A stretch of DNA of 64,000 bases, taken from the NCBI GenBank assembly GCA_035048485.1, contig CM068582.1:15542001-15606000 (forward strand), read 5' to 3'. This document shows positions 12,441 through 26,619 of the stretch, piece by piece. The translations under genes were made by a program, and so were the position numbers. The notes under the pieces were generated by a model that saw nothing but the letters and a program-made list of their open reading frames with translations, was not told the DNA's origin and searched no databases. The stretch comes from Pteria penguin. Its lineage: Eukaryota > Mollusca > Bivalvia > Pterioida > Pteriidae. Each line of letters begins with the position of its first letter. Within the stretch, counting starts at the first letter, position 1.

Positions 12441-12619
12441 CTAAGTCAGTAATTGAAAGATTATAACAGCAATCCTTCAATCTCGAAGAAACTCTGCATA
12501 TCTTTTGTATATGCTTTCCCCTTTCTTAACCTCTCCTTGAGTTTTGTTATTTCTTCATCTTGTTGTTTCTCAAGTATGTTAATATCTCCTGGGAGGCTAA
12601 GTTGCGGTTTAACTATATC

Positions 12620-13821
12620 TCCTTGTGGTTGTATCTAACTAGTAGCAAAGTCCTTGGGGTTGAATTCATTGGAGTTATACCAACCGCAAAAAACCATTTC
12701 ATCAATATCTGGTTCCTCAAGATGCTCGGCTTCTTCTTGGTTCTTAGTGATGTTATGATGTACTCGGGATAGTAAGTCAGCACATTGATCTTCCTTTCCC
12801 TGGACATATTCCACCTTAAATTCATATCCGGCTATACTAGTGCCCGTAGTTGTGTCTTCTTATTTTGCATAAGTGAATCTAAGATGTACTTGAGGGGCTT
12901 GTGGTCTGTCTTTATTACGAAGCTGGCATTCTGTAGGTAGTTGCTAAGCTTCTGAAGTGCATAATAGATAGTAAATGCTTCTTTTTGTATCGTAAACCAC
13001 CATGTTTGTGTTTGGCTCAACTTGTGTGATAAGAAGTAAATTGGCTTTTCCTTCATTTGTCTTCTGTGTGCGACATGCACCTATGCAACTGTCACCAGCA
13101 TCCATGCCGTTTGTTTGTATCAGGGTATCCAAGTAATGGTGCTGTTGTCAAACTTTCTTTAAGGAAATCGAAGGTTGTCTGACATTCTGTAGTCCAGCTG
13201 AATCTTGCATATTTCCTTGTAAGACTGTCAAAAAGGCTCCGCAATCTCGAAGAAAGTAGAAATAAATCTTCTGTAATAACTACACATTCCAATAAAACCT
13301 CATAACTCCCTGACTGTCTTGGGAGTCGGCAAGTTTCTTATGGCTTCTACTTTCCTCACGTCCGGATTAACTCCATCTTTACTAACAAATCCCAAGTAGT
13401 CCGTTTCCTCCTGGAAGAAAGTACATTTCTGGAGTTTTACCTTCAAACAATGTTTCCTTATTCTATCGTTTATCCCTTGTATGTGTCTAATATGTTATTC
13501 TTAGTCTCTAGAAAACATAAAAATGTCATCCAAGTAAGCGATTGCGAATTCCTCACAACCTTGTAAAACGATATTCATTAGTTCTTGGAATACAGCTGGA
13601 GCCATACTCAGTCCAAACCGGTGTACATTAAACTAAAACAGCACTCGATGACATGCGAACGCCGTCTTTCCTTTGCTACTTTCTTCAAGCTTATTTGCTC
13701 TTTATATATCCACTCTTAATGTCTAACGCTGAGAAATATTTGACATTTCCAATGAGTGTCAAGATGTCATCTATCAGCAGTAAAGGAAAATATATTTCAG
13801 AAAAAAGAGGAGTTATTGTTA
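12620..13821 (-). pseudogene. Gypsy 1 pol, RT palm and RNase H
   Basis: Beginning next to the inserted element: LIDDILTLIGNVKYFSALDIKSGY (about 13700-13790), then LSMAPAVFQELMN (about 13580-13620) and the catalytic YLDDIF (about 13515-13545). A connection domain with LTTAPLLGYPD follows at 13092-13292. RNase H lies at 12832-13080, with PIYFLSHKLSQTQ and IKTDHKPLKYIL, and a tail with YVQGKEDQCADLLSR near 12770-12820. Several frameshifts separate the parts. Confidence 0.82.
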
Positions 13822-15427
13822 CAGTTATGTGGCAGAAGTCACCATGGAGCTATACAATACATGAATATAAATAATATAATAGCACATATAATACATTACA
13901 AAAATATTTGATTGTAGTGCAATTACGATACCGACTTAGGACGGTCATTAAATTTGACAAAAGCCAAACAAATGGTGTGGTTAACCGGTTTACGGGCCCA
14001 CCTTCCCACTCATGGTAACAGCAGAACAATCAAAGGACGTACACTTAAAACTTTATAAATAATCCTCCATTTAAAGTACAAGGGTCAACAGGTATCGCAT
14101 ATTGAGAGGTCATAAAAATATAAACACGTAAGGTATTGTAAAACATAATGATATAAAAATATATGCTACATCAGCATGATAAACCGTGCTCTGCCAGTCT
14201 GAAAGCGAGCTAAGACCCTAGATCTGTAGGAGTCCCGACTAACGGTCAGAGGGGACGAGGTTCAGGACCATGTCTCCTCGGAAAGAGGTTTGGACAATGC
14301 CCGTCATATAGTCCCCATCGCTCTGTTAGCGTGCAACGTTCAAGTAAAAGCCTGCATAAGGCTGTAGAGGGGCCAAATACAAGACCTATAGTCTTTTTGA
14401 TGATCTCAATGTCATATTGTCTATTTAGAAGACGTTTGACTATTTTATTACATGATAAAATAACGTTATCGGAGCCTTTTACTTTCCTTAGTTTATATAC
14501 GAGATCACCGTAACAGTTAGGATGGGAAATTCCATTGGATACAAAGTGTTGAAAAGAAATATTTCCAAAATTAGATAAAAGTTCTGAATAAGATCTAAAG
14601 AATTGCCGAATGTTTTTCTAAGCTTGTGATATCTGTAACCCTGAGTTAAAAGTTTAGTAGTAATTTGTAAATTTCGTTTATGAAATCCAAAACATCGGTG
14701 CAGCCTCTGACAAATCGAACTAATTGAGATATATAGATACCATATGATGGGAGTCCAGTGACATCGCCATCCAAGTAAGGAAAATTTACAATAGGAAATC
14801 CAAAATCCTCACGTTTATCATAAATATTAGTATATATTAGGTGGTTGATAATTTTGATGTTCATATCTAAGAAGCATGTGGATTTATCTCAAGTATTAGC
14901 TTTATTGAAATTGAGCTCTGGTGGATATATTTCTGATATAAATTGTTCGAATTCAGGGTTGTCGATAACGAAAATGTCATCCAGATATCTGCTAGTATTA
15001 TAAAATTTGTCAATGAGGTCGAAACGTTTTGATTTTTGAATAGAAACCATAAAATCCCTCTCATAACAATAAAGAAATAAATCTGCTATCAGAGGCGCGC
15101 AGTTAATACCCATAGGAATCCCAACTATTTGTTGATATATTTTGCCATCAAACTGCACAAAAATATTATTCATGAGAAAATCTAGTGTTTTACATAATGC
15201 CTTGCAAGTCCAGTATTTATATGAAGTATATTGTTTGTTTGAAAAGAATCCGGAGTTATTGGAAGTACATGTGTAAGTTTTAGATTCTCTGTGAAAACAC
15301 CATTGTATAAGAGACAGCAACTTGCTTTTAATCAAACCATGAGGCAAAGATGCATAAAGTGTAGAAAAATCAAATGTAGAAATTTGAGTCGCTTTGAAAT
15401 TTAGTGAAAGAAGTTTGTGTATAACTT
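13822..15427 (-). mobile_element. Penelope-like RT element, copy 2, inserted into gypsy RT
   Basis: Near-identical inverted copy of 2138-3731. Open segments: 14889-15347 (motif A nearby at about 15350-15370, GIPMGINCAPLIADLFLY, RYLDDIFVIDNPEF) and 14646-14864 (LPSYGIYISQLVRFVRGCTDVLDF). The conserved 3' region runs to 13822. Frameshifts near 14640 and 14870 break the frame. The shared sequence of the two copies ends at ...CATAACTG, giving one end of the element. It separates VDFR from LIDDIL of the host gypsy RT. Confidence 0.8.
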
Positions 15428-15574
15428 TATGAGAATTTTAAATTGACCAAAAGTAATTGATGTTACTATTATGAAATGCGACATCACAATATTTAATAAT
15501 ATAGTATTTTATAGCAATTAGAGCAGACCTAATATGTTTCGATAGTACCGTAGTAGAACAGTGGCTAGAATTAG

Positions 15575-15949
15575 ATATGAAGAGATCTGACCTGAAGTCT
15601 ACACACATCCTATCACTTCCATCTTTCTTCTTAACTACTTCCAAAGAAAATGACCATAGTGCTTTGATCGTTCTATAACTTTAGCTTCAAGCATGTCATT
15701 CATGGCTTTGTCTATAATTTTTCTTTTATTCAAAGAAGTTCTCTACGGTCTATTCTTTAAAGGTCGTTGATCTTCTGTGTCTATCCTTGTCTTGACGGTC
15801 ACTGTATGTCCTAGATCCGTATCTTTCTTAGCGAATGAATCCTTGCTCCTTTTAATTATTTTTGCTGCTCTTTTCTTGAATCTCTCTGGTACCTGTTGTT
15901 CCTTAACATCGTCTCCGTCTCTGTCGTCATCAACATCAATAGGTTCCAT
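15575..15949 (-). pseudogene. Gypsy 1 pol, 5' fragment (pre-RT and RT N-terminus)
   Basis: An open stretch of 68 codons (15743-15949) carries DTDLGHTVTVKTRIDT, the usual lead-in to gypsy RT. After frame changes come motifs corresponding to MLEAKVIERS and then KKKDGSDRMCVDFR (about 15598-15640), the N-terminal RT fingers. The frame is lost just after VDFR, where foreign sequence begins. Confidence 0.8.
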
Positions 15950-15959
15950 ATAACATATA

Positions 15960-16483
15960 CTCAGGGACTTTAAAAACGCCTATCTAATATCATTTTTGAG
16001 TGTGCCTCCATTTGCTTTAACGCATGCACGCAATCTGGACCGCATGAATTGACATAAAGTTCGAGTTTTTCTCATAGGAATATTATTCCACTCTTCTTGA
16101 AGTGCACGTGCCAACTCATCCACAGTTCTTGGTTGACGGTGACGTTTACGTAAGCGTCTCCCTAACTCATCCCACATGTGCTCTATAGGATTGAGGTCGG
16201 GTGAACGTGCAGGGGAATCCATTACATTAATTCCCTATATGTTTAGAAAGTTTAAGGTGACTCTAGCCGTGTGCGGACGTGCGTTGTCTTGTTGAAACTT
16301 CAACGGATATTTGACAGTTTGATAACGTTGAATTAATGGAAGGAGCTCAGGCTATAAAACGTCATCGATGTAGCGCCTCGCGGTAAGGGTGTTCCTCAAA
16401 ATAATCAGTGATGACTTGAAATGTTGATTGATGGCTCCCCAAATCATGACGCCACCACCGCCAAATTTGTCACGCTCAAAACG
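15960..16483 (-). pseudogene. Tc1-like transposase, C-terminal half
   Basis: The minus strand reads FGGGGVMIWGAI (about 16430-16470), QDNARPHTA carrying the second catalytic Asp (about 16275-16300), and SPDLNPIEHMWDELGRR carrying the third acidic site (about 16150-16205). The normal Tc1 end, LRACVKANGG, is near 16000. Two in-frame stops (after DDVL and after LNFLNI) and a missing N-terminal half make it dead. It abuts gypsy 1 on the left and a GIY-YIG relic on the right. Confidence 0.88.
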
Positions 16484-16487
16484 AGGC

Positions 16488-17192
16488 TACAGCAGTAGAC
16501 TGATTGAGAAGCAATTATTTAGAGTGGATAAATTAGATAGGGACGATTTACTTACACGGAAGGTTAAAGGAGACAAATCTGAACGAGTTCCACTAGTATG
16601 TACATTCTCTAAACTACTGCCGGACATAAGGAATATTCTTAAATAACATCAGTCTACACTGAATAAATCAGAGAGAATGCGCAATGTTTTCCCCGACCCA
16701 ACAATTTTGGCTTTTCGACGCGATAAAAATTTATGTGATACACTCGTGCAAAGGAAAACTGAAAATTCTATAAAACAAGATGAAACATCATGTACATGTA
16801 CATGTAAAATATGTAGGATAATTAAAAATGGTGATATTATTGATTTTAAGAGAAAGACATCCATCAAGATAGTAAAAGATGCGAAGTGCACAGAGAGGAA
16901 ATTGATTTATGCGCTAATCTGCAATAAATTAAAAAAAATTGTATATGTAGGAGAAACAGATCTAGAAAGATCGTTAAAAGAAAGAATAGAAGAACATAGA
17001 CACGATATAAAGTATCAAAGAGAAAAACCAATTATGAAACATTTTGCGAACCATGATGAAGGTGATCTTCGTGTTGCGGTTATGGCTAGGACTACCGGAG
17101 AAAATAAAATATACAGATTAGTTGTTGAAGATAATTGGATAAGAGATTTGGAAACGCGCAGGTCAAATGGATGCAATATTAAAACTAACTAA
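16488..17192 (+). pseudogene. Penelope-like element 3' end: RT C-terminus plus GIY-YIG endonuclease
   Basis: One frame with a single in-frame TAA at 16644. The first part, VPLVCTFSKLLPDIRNILK, and FPDPTILAFRRDKNL are the conserved RT C-terminus of EN-containing Penelope-like elements. A Cys cluster (CTCTCKIC, about 16790-16820) precedes the nuclease: LIYALIC and IVYVGET (the GIY and YIG strands), then LKERIEEHRHDI with the catalytic Arg, and EDNWIRDLETRRSNGCN with the Glu and closing motif. Apart from the stop the nuclease is open to the end. RT motifs A to C are missing, replaced by the Tc1 fragment. Confidence 0.85.
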
Positions 17193-18103
17193 GATAAGAT
17201 TGTATAACTAATTCATGAACTATTTATTTCTTGAGGTGATTTAATGCTAAGTTTTCTTTTTATGCACCCCCATTTTCGGAAATGAGGGGGTATTACTTTG
17301 CCGTTATCGCCCTGTCGTACGGTCGGTTGGTCGATCAGATTGTCGGTCGATCGGTCTGACGGTTGGTCTATCGATGCGGTTTTTAAATTTATACTTGTAT
17401 TATCATGTTAAGTTTAGTCAATTTTAATGCCATACTTACGCGCGTAATAATGACCTTATGACGTCAACGTTTATCGGAGTTTAGAAGCTTGTTTATATTA
17501 GACATATAAAGATTCGATGTTACGTAGATCTACTGTACTATTCTAACTATTGCTTGATAAAGGCCAGGATGCCGAAAATTTGTGGCAAAGAGTGTTTGTG
17601 TTATTTCTTTTAGTATATTATACTTCCCCTTGGAGGACTACTTATCATAACCCAGTGTATGTTGAAGTAAAAACCGATATCAAATGGTTCTAATGCCCGC
17701 TGTGTTAAGGCAATCAAGTGTTTGGTATCGTTAGTTAAGACATTAGAAACGTGCTTCTTTTAACGATATACAGTGAAAAATGTGGGATCATCTAGACAAA
17801 GTCATTCATTATGTCATGAACTCGACATGTATTCTATTAAATAAAAATATGTGTCTTTTTCTTGGGATAACATACGAGTCACATTACCTTTCACTAGTCC
17901 TAAAGTGGAATACACTGGCTTCGATTCTACCTCGACAAATAAGCTACCTAAGGTATGTTAAGGTCATGTCTTAAAGAAGCATGGGTATATTATTTCTGTA
18001 TACTTACTTTCCGAAAAAATCGAAAAGCGTTGAAGCCCTAATACTTCGTCAAATTACATAATAGTGCCACGAGTAAATTTACGATTAACTTTCATAAATT
18101 CTA
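17193..18103. other. No gene; short hairpin and GGTCGGT repeats
   Basis: At 17266-17291 CACCCCCATTTTCGGAAATGAGGGGG forms a small hairpin (arms CCCCCATTT and AAATGAGGGGG). It is followed to about 17375 by repeats of GGTCGGT/GGTCGATC. This combination looks like the end of a dispersed repeat. The rest is AT-rich without coding potential. Confidence 0.45.
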
Positions 18104-20362
<2,259 letters not shown>

Positions 20363-20825
20363 TTGTATACCATGCAATGAAATATATCTCCTCTATATTA
20401 GCAAAGTTATTGAAATATAACACTGATACATTGACTTTTAATCTAATAAAGTTGCAAGGATATCTTAGGTATTCTACACTTGTGTCACATTTATTCACTT
20501 TACATCGACGCTCACTGTTGTGAAACCAAGCAGGATATACATACTCCTCTGATGTCTAAGTAGCGGTACTTTTGTGAAATCAATTGACATTTCATAGTAA
20601 TCTGATTTTAAATTAAGCAGATTTATGTACTGAACAATTTCATACTTGTTATCATAATCATGAATATATAACGTAAAATATGTTTTAATATGATATCAAA
20701 TAATGATTGCATCAATGTAAATAACCAGATACTTTTGTTCAGAGCTATTGTAAAATAAAATACATATGTAGTGAAAATAACTTAAACTTATAAAGTGAAC
20801 AAACAAGAGAAATCAGAAGAAATCT

Positions 20826-21265
20826 GACAAAACTGTATGACAAAAATCACCAGGGATATGCACACAAAACATGATAATAGTAAAATATGCAAAGAAAAAT
20901 ATTACAAAAATATTCGATTGTGCTGCGGTTACGATACTTAGGACGGTCAATTGAAGTCGCAAACGTTACTCAGTCGGTGTGGTTAATCGGTTTACAGACG
21001 TCTTCCCGCTCACCGCAAAAGCAGCACAATCAAAAGACACACATTTAAAGATTTATAAATAATCCTCCATATAGAGAACAAATATCAACAGGTTTCTCAA
21101 GAAGAGAGCCATAAAACACGAAACCTTTATCAACTAATATGTTGCTATCACAAGATGTAAGGGAACATCAACATAAGTAAACTGTGATGTGCTCGTCTGT
21201 AAGCGAGCTCAGATCCTAGATCAATAGGAGTCCCGACTAACAGTCAGAGGGGATGAGAACAAGAC
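20826..21265 (-). repeat. Penelope-like element 3' tail
   Basis: The minus strand contains the same blocks as the 3' parts of the RT copies: CCCTCTGACTGTTAGTCGGGACTCCTA, GAGCTCGCTTACAGACGAGCAC, ATGGAGGATTATTTATAAAT, CGGTGAGCGGGAAG and the terminal GTCATACAGTTTTGTCAGATTTC. RT coding sequence is absent, so this is a severely 5'-truncated copy. Confidence 0.72.
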
Positions 21266-21269
21266 CAGT

Positions 21270-22620
21270 GAATTTGAAAGACATCGATGTCATCAGGTAT
21301 CAGAAAAATATGTTCAAAATTCTTAGTTGAAGATTGATAGATTAGAATATTTGAAGACAATTTGAATGTATTTTAAAAGTACTATACATGTAAAATATCA
21401 ATATCGTCTCCTTTAAAAAGTAAGGCTTAAAATTTTCCACAAAGACCGATGAACTAAATATATACATATCCCCTCTAAACTTTGAAATCTGGTATATACA
21501 AATATAAAAAGTTTATTGTAATAGCTATTCAATGCTACATTTAAACATAGCCTATATGTACAAAAGCAACACTACTTAAGCCATAGTTCCAAAATCAAAA
21601 TTCTGATTCCACCTATTTTAAGCTAAAACTATTTTACATACATGTACATTGAAATTGTGCTTGTGAGGCATTGTTCTTTTGCTATGTAAGTTATAGGATC
21701 ACTGGCCTTGGCCTCATCTCATATGACAAAATGAAGAATTAATAACCCTCCTTATCTTATATACAGTCACCCGAACTTCAGCGATCTGGTAAAACAACCG
21801 GTAGCTTTATTTAATCCATAATATTTCAGCACTCTTCAATTCTTTCAATTCTCTTATTATTATAGTCCTATTCAATAGGTAAAATAAATCCATTCAATAT
21901 GCCTTGGGTAAAAACGGAAGATATATGTGTTACAACTCATTACTAATTTTGGTCCTATTCAGGCATTGAAGAATCAAGGAGTTTATCTAAAAGAAAAACA
22001 AGCAGAATTAATCAGTAATTTGTCTCTCATGTTACTATTTCATAATATATGTATTGCATATGCAATATCAAAATTGTGTAATACATTCAAATTAAAGCTT
22101 GTTATGTTTTTTTTTTATGCAACATGATGTATTCCTCTGAAGAAAGAAAGAAACAAACATAAAAAAGAAGAAAATAAACAAAGAACGACAGGCGTTATAA
22201 ATTTTTATTAAAATTTATATTAATCCGTCATATACCTGACCAAGATTATGTAAAACACTAAAATATGATGTGATATGTAGGCTGCACAGAGTGACTTCAT
22301 TCTACATGATTGGACAAACTGTGCATAAAACACATAACAAAGGCCATAATAGTTGACGAACAATGGAATAATACAAAACGAAAACAAGAGCAACGACAAC
22401 GTAGCATATGCCCCCCGGTTCTTTTTGTAACGTGGGCATAACTCACATGACCACATTAGAGGTCATCTTCTTCTCATAATCACCCGCAAACAAAACTTTT
22501 CCATTCAAAAGTTTGTGTCTAATGATTGACAGATATGTCACGTGTCTTCATTTAATTAAGATATCAGTATTAATTGACACAAAACAAAACCAAAACAAAT
22601 ATGCCAAAGACAGTTATCCT
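21270..22620. other. No gene recognised
   Basis: AT-rich; longest ORF 78 codons, without features. TATGCCCCCCGG near 22408 is a short C run. Nothing else supported. Confidence 0.45.
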
Positions 22621-22627
22621 CATTAAG

Positions 22628-22935
22628 ACTTACTAATTTGACCTAAATATCCTTAAGATGTATCTGTATACCAAATATCAATTCTATATATCTAACTGTT
22701 CCCGAGAAAATGAAGAAAACTGCTAATTGTGAGAAATTTTCTAACTCCAAGGGGGATAACTCTTACAAAAATCATTGAACCATAACCAAATTTGAACTTG
22801 ACTTAAATATCCTTGACATGTATCAGTATATACAAAATAAATTCAAAATATATTTGTTGGTTCCAGACTTGATGTTTGGAAACTGCTAATTTTAAGAAAT
22901 TTCTTACATTCAAGGTGAATAACTTGGAAAGCCAC
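22628..22935. repeat. Two tandem ~155-bp units
   Basis: Each unit has TTTGA(A)CTTGAC(C/T)TAAATATCCTTAA, ATGTATC(T/A)GTATA, TTGGTTCC or TGTTCCC, GAAACTGCTAATTTTAAGAAATTT, CTC(C)AAG(G)GGGATAACT. The second unit is more diverged at its end. No coding. Confidence 0.65.
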
Positions 22936-23223
22936 TGATTATAAAGCGTAATATGTATCAAATTAATTTTCTTAAATGATTTTGATGGTAATATTATTTG
23001 TAATATTCTTAACATGAGAGAAATGTTGTGTATAGACAAATATAACATCTAAGTCTATGACGAAAGTGGAAAGATAGAACGTGCACACAATTCGTAATGA
23101 TGCTTGGATTTGACCACCAGAAATTGTCGAAACAAAATACACGTATTCATGTTTATATCATGTATCATACAATCCATACAATCGCTATCTTCAATAACAT
23201 CAATGACATGATGATATTTTTAT

Positions 23224-23467
<244 letters not shown>

Positions 23468-23475
<8 letters not shown>

Positions 23476-25603
23476 TAGAATCAGTAAAACACCTGGGAGT
23501 ACTATGGACCTTGGATCTCCGAAGAAATATCTGTAGAAAATAAAGACAAATTAAACAAACAGAGGATCCGCCTGCGTTTACGTCGGGTAAATCCTTTCAC
23601 TTTCCGCGACCGTGTTGTCATGCATACGATTAGCTAATGATTGGCTATTAAAGCTCAATTTCTTTGGAGCTGGGGTAGATCAGTCGGTTGGATGGTCGGA
23701 TGCATGACAGCTAGGTCAGTCAGCTGTAGTGTCTTTGTGCTTTGCTCATCATAAAATTTGGCTGAAATTACTTATATCATCAGAGGTAAATAAATATAGA
23801 ACATATATATCTTTTAATTTTGTAAATTATCGCCAGTTCAGTTTCTTAATAACAATTTTCTTCAAGGGTCTGTTTGAGGAACATACTTTTAAAAATAGCC
23901 GTAACGTAGGGCAGATGATTTTTTTTCCAATTATTTAAGTATTTAGATATTCCAGTATTTCAGTAAGTGCATATCTTATTAGATTTCAGTTGCCAAATAA
24001 ACGTTTGGAAGCATATGGGTTTTAATGTATAAAACAAGAGACCTAAATGGATTATTATTGTTCACTTCAGCAATGAGCACAAAACTAACTGGAAAGTATT
24101 AGGATACTATCAGCTTAGATTGCCTTTGAAGCAATACAATGGATCTCTTTGTCTGGAATCGCGTCTGACAAATGGTGTTATATAATCCAATATGTCAATC
24201 AAGTTTGTAAGAAGTAAAGAGCAAAATCATAGTAGGAATCAAGATCTTTAAACATTATTTTGCACTGATTAGACCAGATGTATCCCAGACTAGACTGAAT
24301 TCGCGGTATGTGTTCATTTCGATGATTCTCTGCAGATCATCTGTGAGCCGTTTCACAAAGAATCATACGTACGATATTTTACGTACGTTCATATATATGT
24401 TTATACGTTAGTTTCTATATCTATCTCCGTAAAAATGAGGTTTCCTAAAAGTTTGTATAGGGTTAACATTGGGGGTTCGAAAAATGCTCAATTTGACACT
24501 TTTTGTGGTTAGTGAAAATTGTGTGACGTAAAATATGCTGTTAAATTTGTAAAAATATGTCGTCTTCATTTCGATGCGAAGGATATATGACCATTTTAAA
24601 AAGCTTATTTATTTGTTTATTGTACATTTAACACAATTATAAGTAAATCCAAGGTAATTAGATGCGATGTGTATAGGAGATTTATGACATATAGCTACCG
24701 ACGATATTTAAATTTAAGGAAGATCTGAATATGGAATCAAGATTCTATTTAAACATAATTATATGCAATATAAAGTCGCGTCCCACATTATGCGGATGAC
24801 TTCAGAAATAGACTATTACATTATCGGGCAACAAAGTTATCCAACTTCAAAGATGGCGAAGATCGAACCCGTGTGAAACCTCCCTAATACACAAAAAATT
24901 GGGATGACTTTGAGTAATAGTGTTACTGAAAATAGGACATCACTACATTCATCTTTCATTTACATTAGTAGGTTTAAATACATAGCGATTCTTTAATTCC
25001 AACATCATTACAAACTGAAAATAAAATGTTGAGTAACATATGCACGTTGAAGATTTCAACTTTTGGAATGATTATAACTGATGATAGGTATAGGAGTATT
25101 TCAAATAGTAGTGGAAACGATAACATCATTTATATAGTGATATACAGGAAAACTAAGCGCACTAATTTAGTACCTTTGGTAAAAATATATTCACATATGA
25201 AAAGGTAACAAGCTCACGTTAAGTGAGTTGATAAAAAATTAAAACCACAGCCTCTCATGTACTATTAGACAGAGTGTCAAACATACATGTATTTTATTTT
25301 GCTGCGTATTATTTCCAAGGTAAATGTCGTAGAGTAGCGTTCATTAATTGTTGTGTTATTTATACTACATGAAGTAGTCGTCTTTCACAACATTAATACC
25401 GAACTGCTTAAGGGAAACAATACTTACAGTGTGAATTTCAATCTGTTTGAGCAGCATTGTCTGTATTATGTGGACGACTATCCCTCATCTTCAGCATAGG
25501 TGTTCTTTTACGTAAGACTGTAAATACAGACAAGTGTAATTTTTTTTGTAAATGATATTTTCTTTTTGTTTTAAAAGTTGAATTGTTATGTGTTACGTGT
25601 AAT
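23468..25603. other. No gene recognised
   Basis: Moderately AT-rich. 23560-23720 is locally less AT-rich (GTTTACGTCGGGTAAATCC, CAGTCGGTTGGATGGTCGG) and may be a repeat end. A short palindrome CGTACGATATTTTACGTACG lies at 24368-24387. No ORF above 70 codons. Confidence 0.45.
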
Positions 25604-26272
25604 ATAAATTCGGTCACAGATGTTGTTTATTTTGTATTTCAGTGGTAAAAAAATTGAATTTCACCCATATAATGTTAGTTATTTGGTAGAAATTGGGTTC
25701 CATTGGAAATAGAGAAAGAGAATAAGTTGGAAAATGTGGGGAAAAAATTAAACAATATACGTAATTACACCTACACACATACACAGCCCCCCTCCCCCCC
25801 CCCCCCCCCCCCCCCCCCCCCACACACACACACAAACACACACAGACACTTCAAAAGTTCTTTTCATGAATGGATACATTAGTTAATTCATAACAATATA
25901 TATATGTTCTTCTTGTCAAAAAGTATGAACAAATAAAATAAATATGTTTATAAGTAGAATGACAAATATAAAAGTAGATATATTTTGATAATCATATCTT
26001 TAATAAGCATATTACTTGCTACTATGAAATTAATTGACTTTTTGAAAAAAAAAATCATCCATTCATGAAAATAACATCTGAGATGTGTGTGGCGTATATA
26101 TATATATATATATTTTAAATTCCCACATTTTCCGTTTTTTTTTTTTTTTATTCTCTACTGCCAATGGAACCCAATTTTTACCAAATAACCAAAATCATAT
26201 GATGAAATTCAAATTTCTGCAAATTATGTCCACCGAAAGAAAAAGTACATAACATCGGCGACCGAATTTACA
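25604..26272. repeat. Large imperfect inverted repeat (fold-back element)
   Basis: Left arm 25604-25740 pairs with right arm 26121-26272: TAAATTCGGTC, then GGTTATTTGGTA-like and AAATTGGGTTCCATTGG, then GGAAAATGTGGG in both. Inner matches (TCATGAATGGAT at about 25866 and ATCCATTCATGA at about 26056) extend the pairing. The loop holds a poly-C/CA tract. No transposase; TSD not resolved. Confidence 0.72.
25789..25850. repeat. Poly-C then (CA)n tract
   Basis: About 30 C residues followed by CACACACACACA, inside the loop of the inverted repeat. The minus strand is G-rich and could form a quadruplex. The 75-codon minus ORF over it is an artefact. Confidence 0.95.
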
Positions 26273-26394
26273 TTCTCCTGTTTATATTTTCTTATATATC
26301 ATATAAAAAGAATATTTCTCTCAAAAACATTAATACCAAACTATGTTCTGCATTTCCTGACGATGCCATTTGAAGACATATTGGTTTTAAGTTT

Positions 26395-26610
26395 TACCCC
26401 GCCATGGGAGACATTGGCTACCTGTTTGTCAGATGAGATAGAGAAAACTGGGGTCTCTTTTCACGATAAGCACAGCACGTAAAAGATCCCTAACTGCTTG
26501 TGGGGGATTTCCGTTGCAAAGGTATAATGATATAGCGTATCATGTAGATGCCGTCACCAGATACTTGAAATAATCATTGGGTGGTGTAAAACAATGATTA
26601 ATAAATATAT
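26395..26610 (+). repeat. SINE-like repeat with conserved central domain (head eroded)
   Basis: Contains CACGTAAAAGATCCCTAACTGCTTG and CCGTTGCAAAGGTATAATGATAT, then a tail ending AATAATCATTGGGTGGTGTAAAACAATGATTA. The same blocks occur at 34200, 50290 and (inverted) 62600. A tRNA-like head is not clear here. Confidence 0.65.
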
Positions 26611-26619
26611 CTATCTCAA

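Larger units (their letters stand above)
10917..15949 (-). mobile_element. Ty3/gypsy retrotransposon relic 1, split by a Penelope-like insertion
   Basis: Minus-strand pol in pieces. The part before the RT and the RT start are at 15575-15949. The rest of the RT, RNase H, integrase and C-terminal tail are at 10917-13821. Between them sits Penelope-like copy 2 in the same orientation. Many frameshifts and stops occur. No gag, primer-binding site or paired LTRs were recognised; the 5' end abuts a Tc1 fragment. Confidence 0.85.

Noticed and set aside
25614..25841. Gly-rich minus ORF starting MCLCVCVGGGG
   Set aside because: It is the translation of the poly-C/(CA)n tract.
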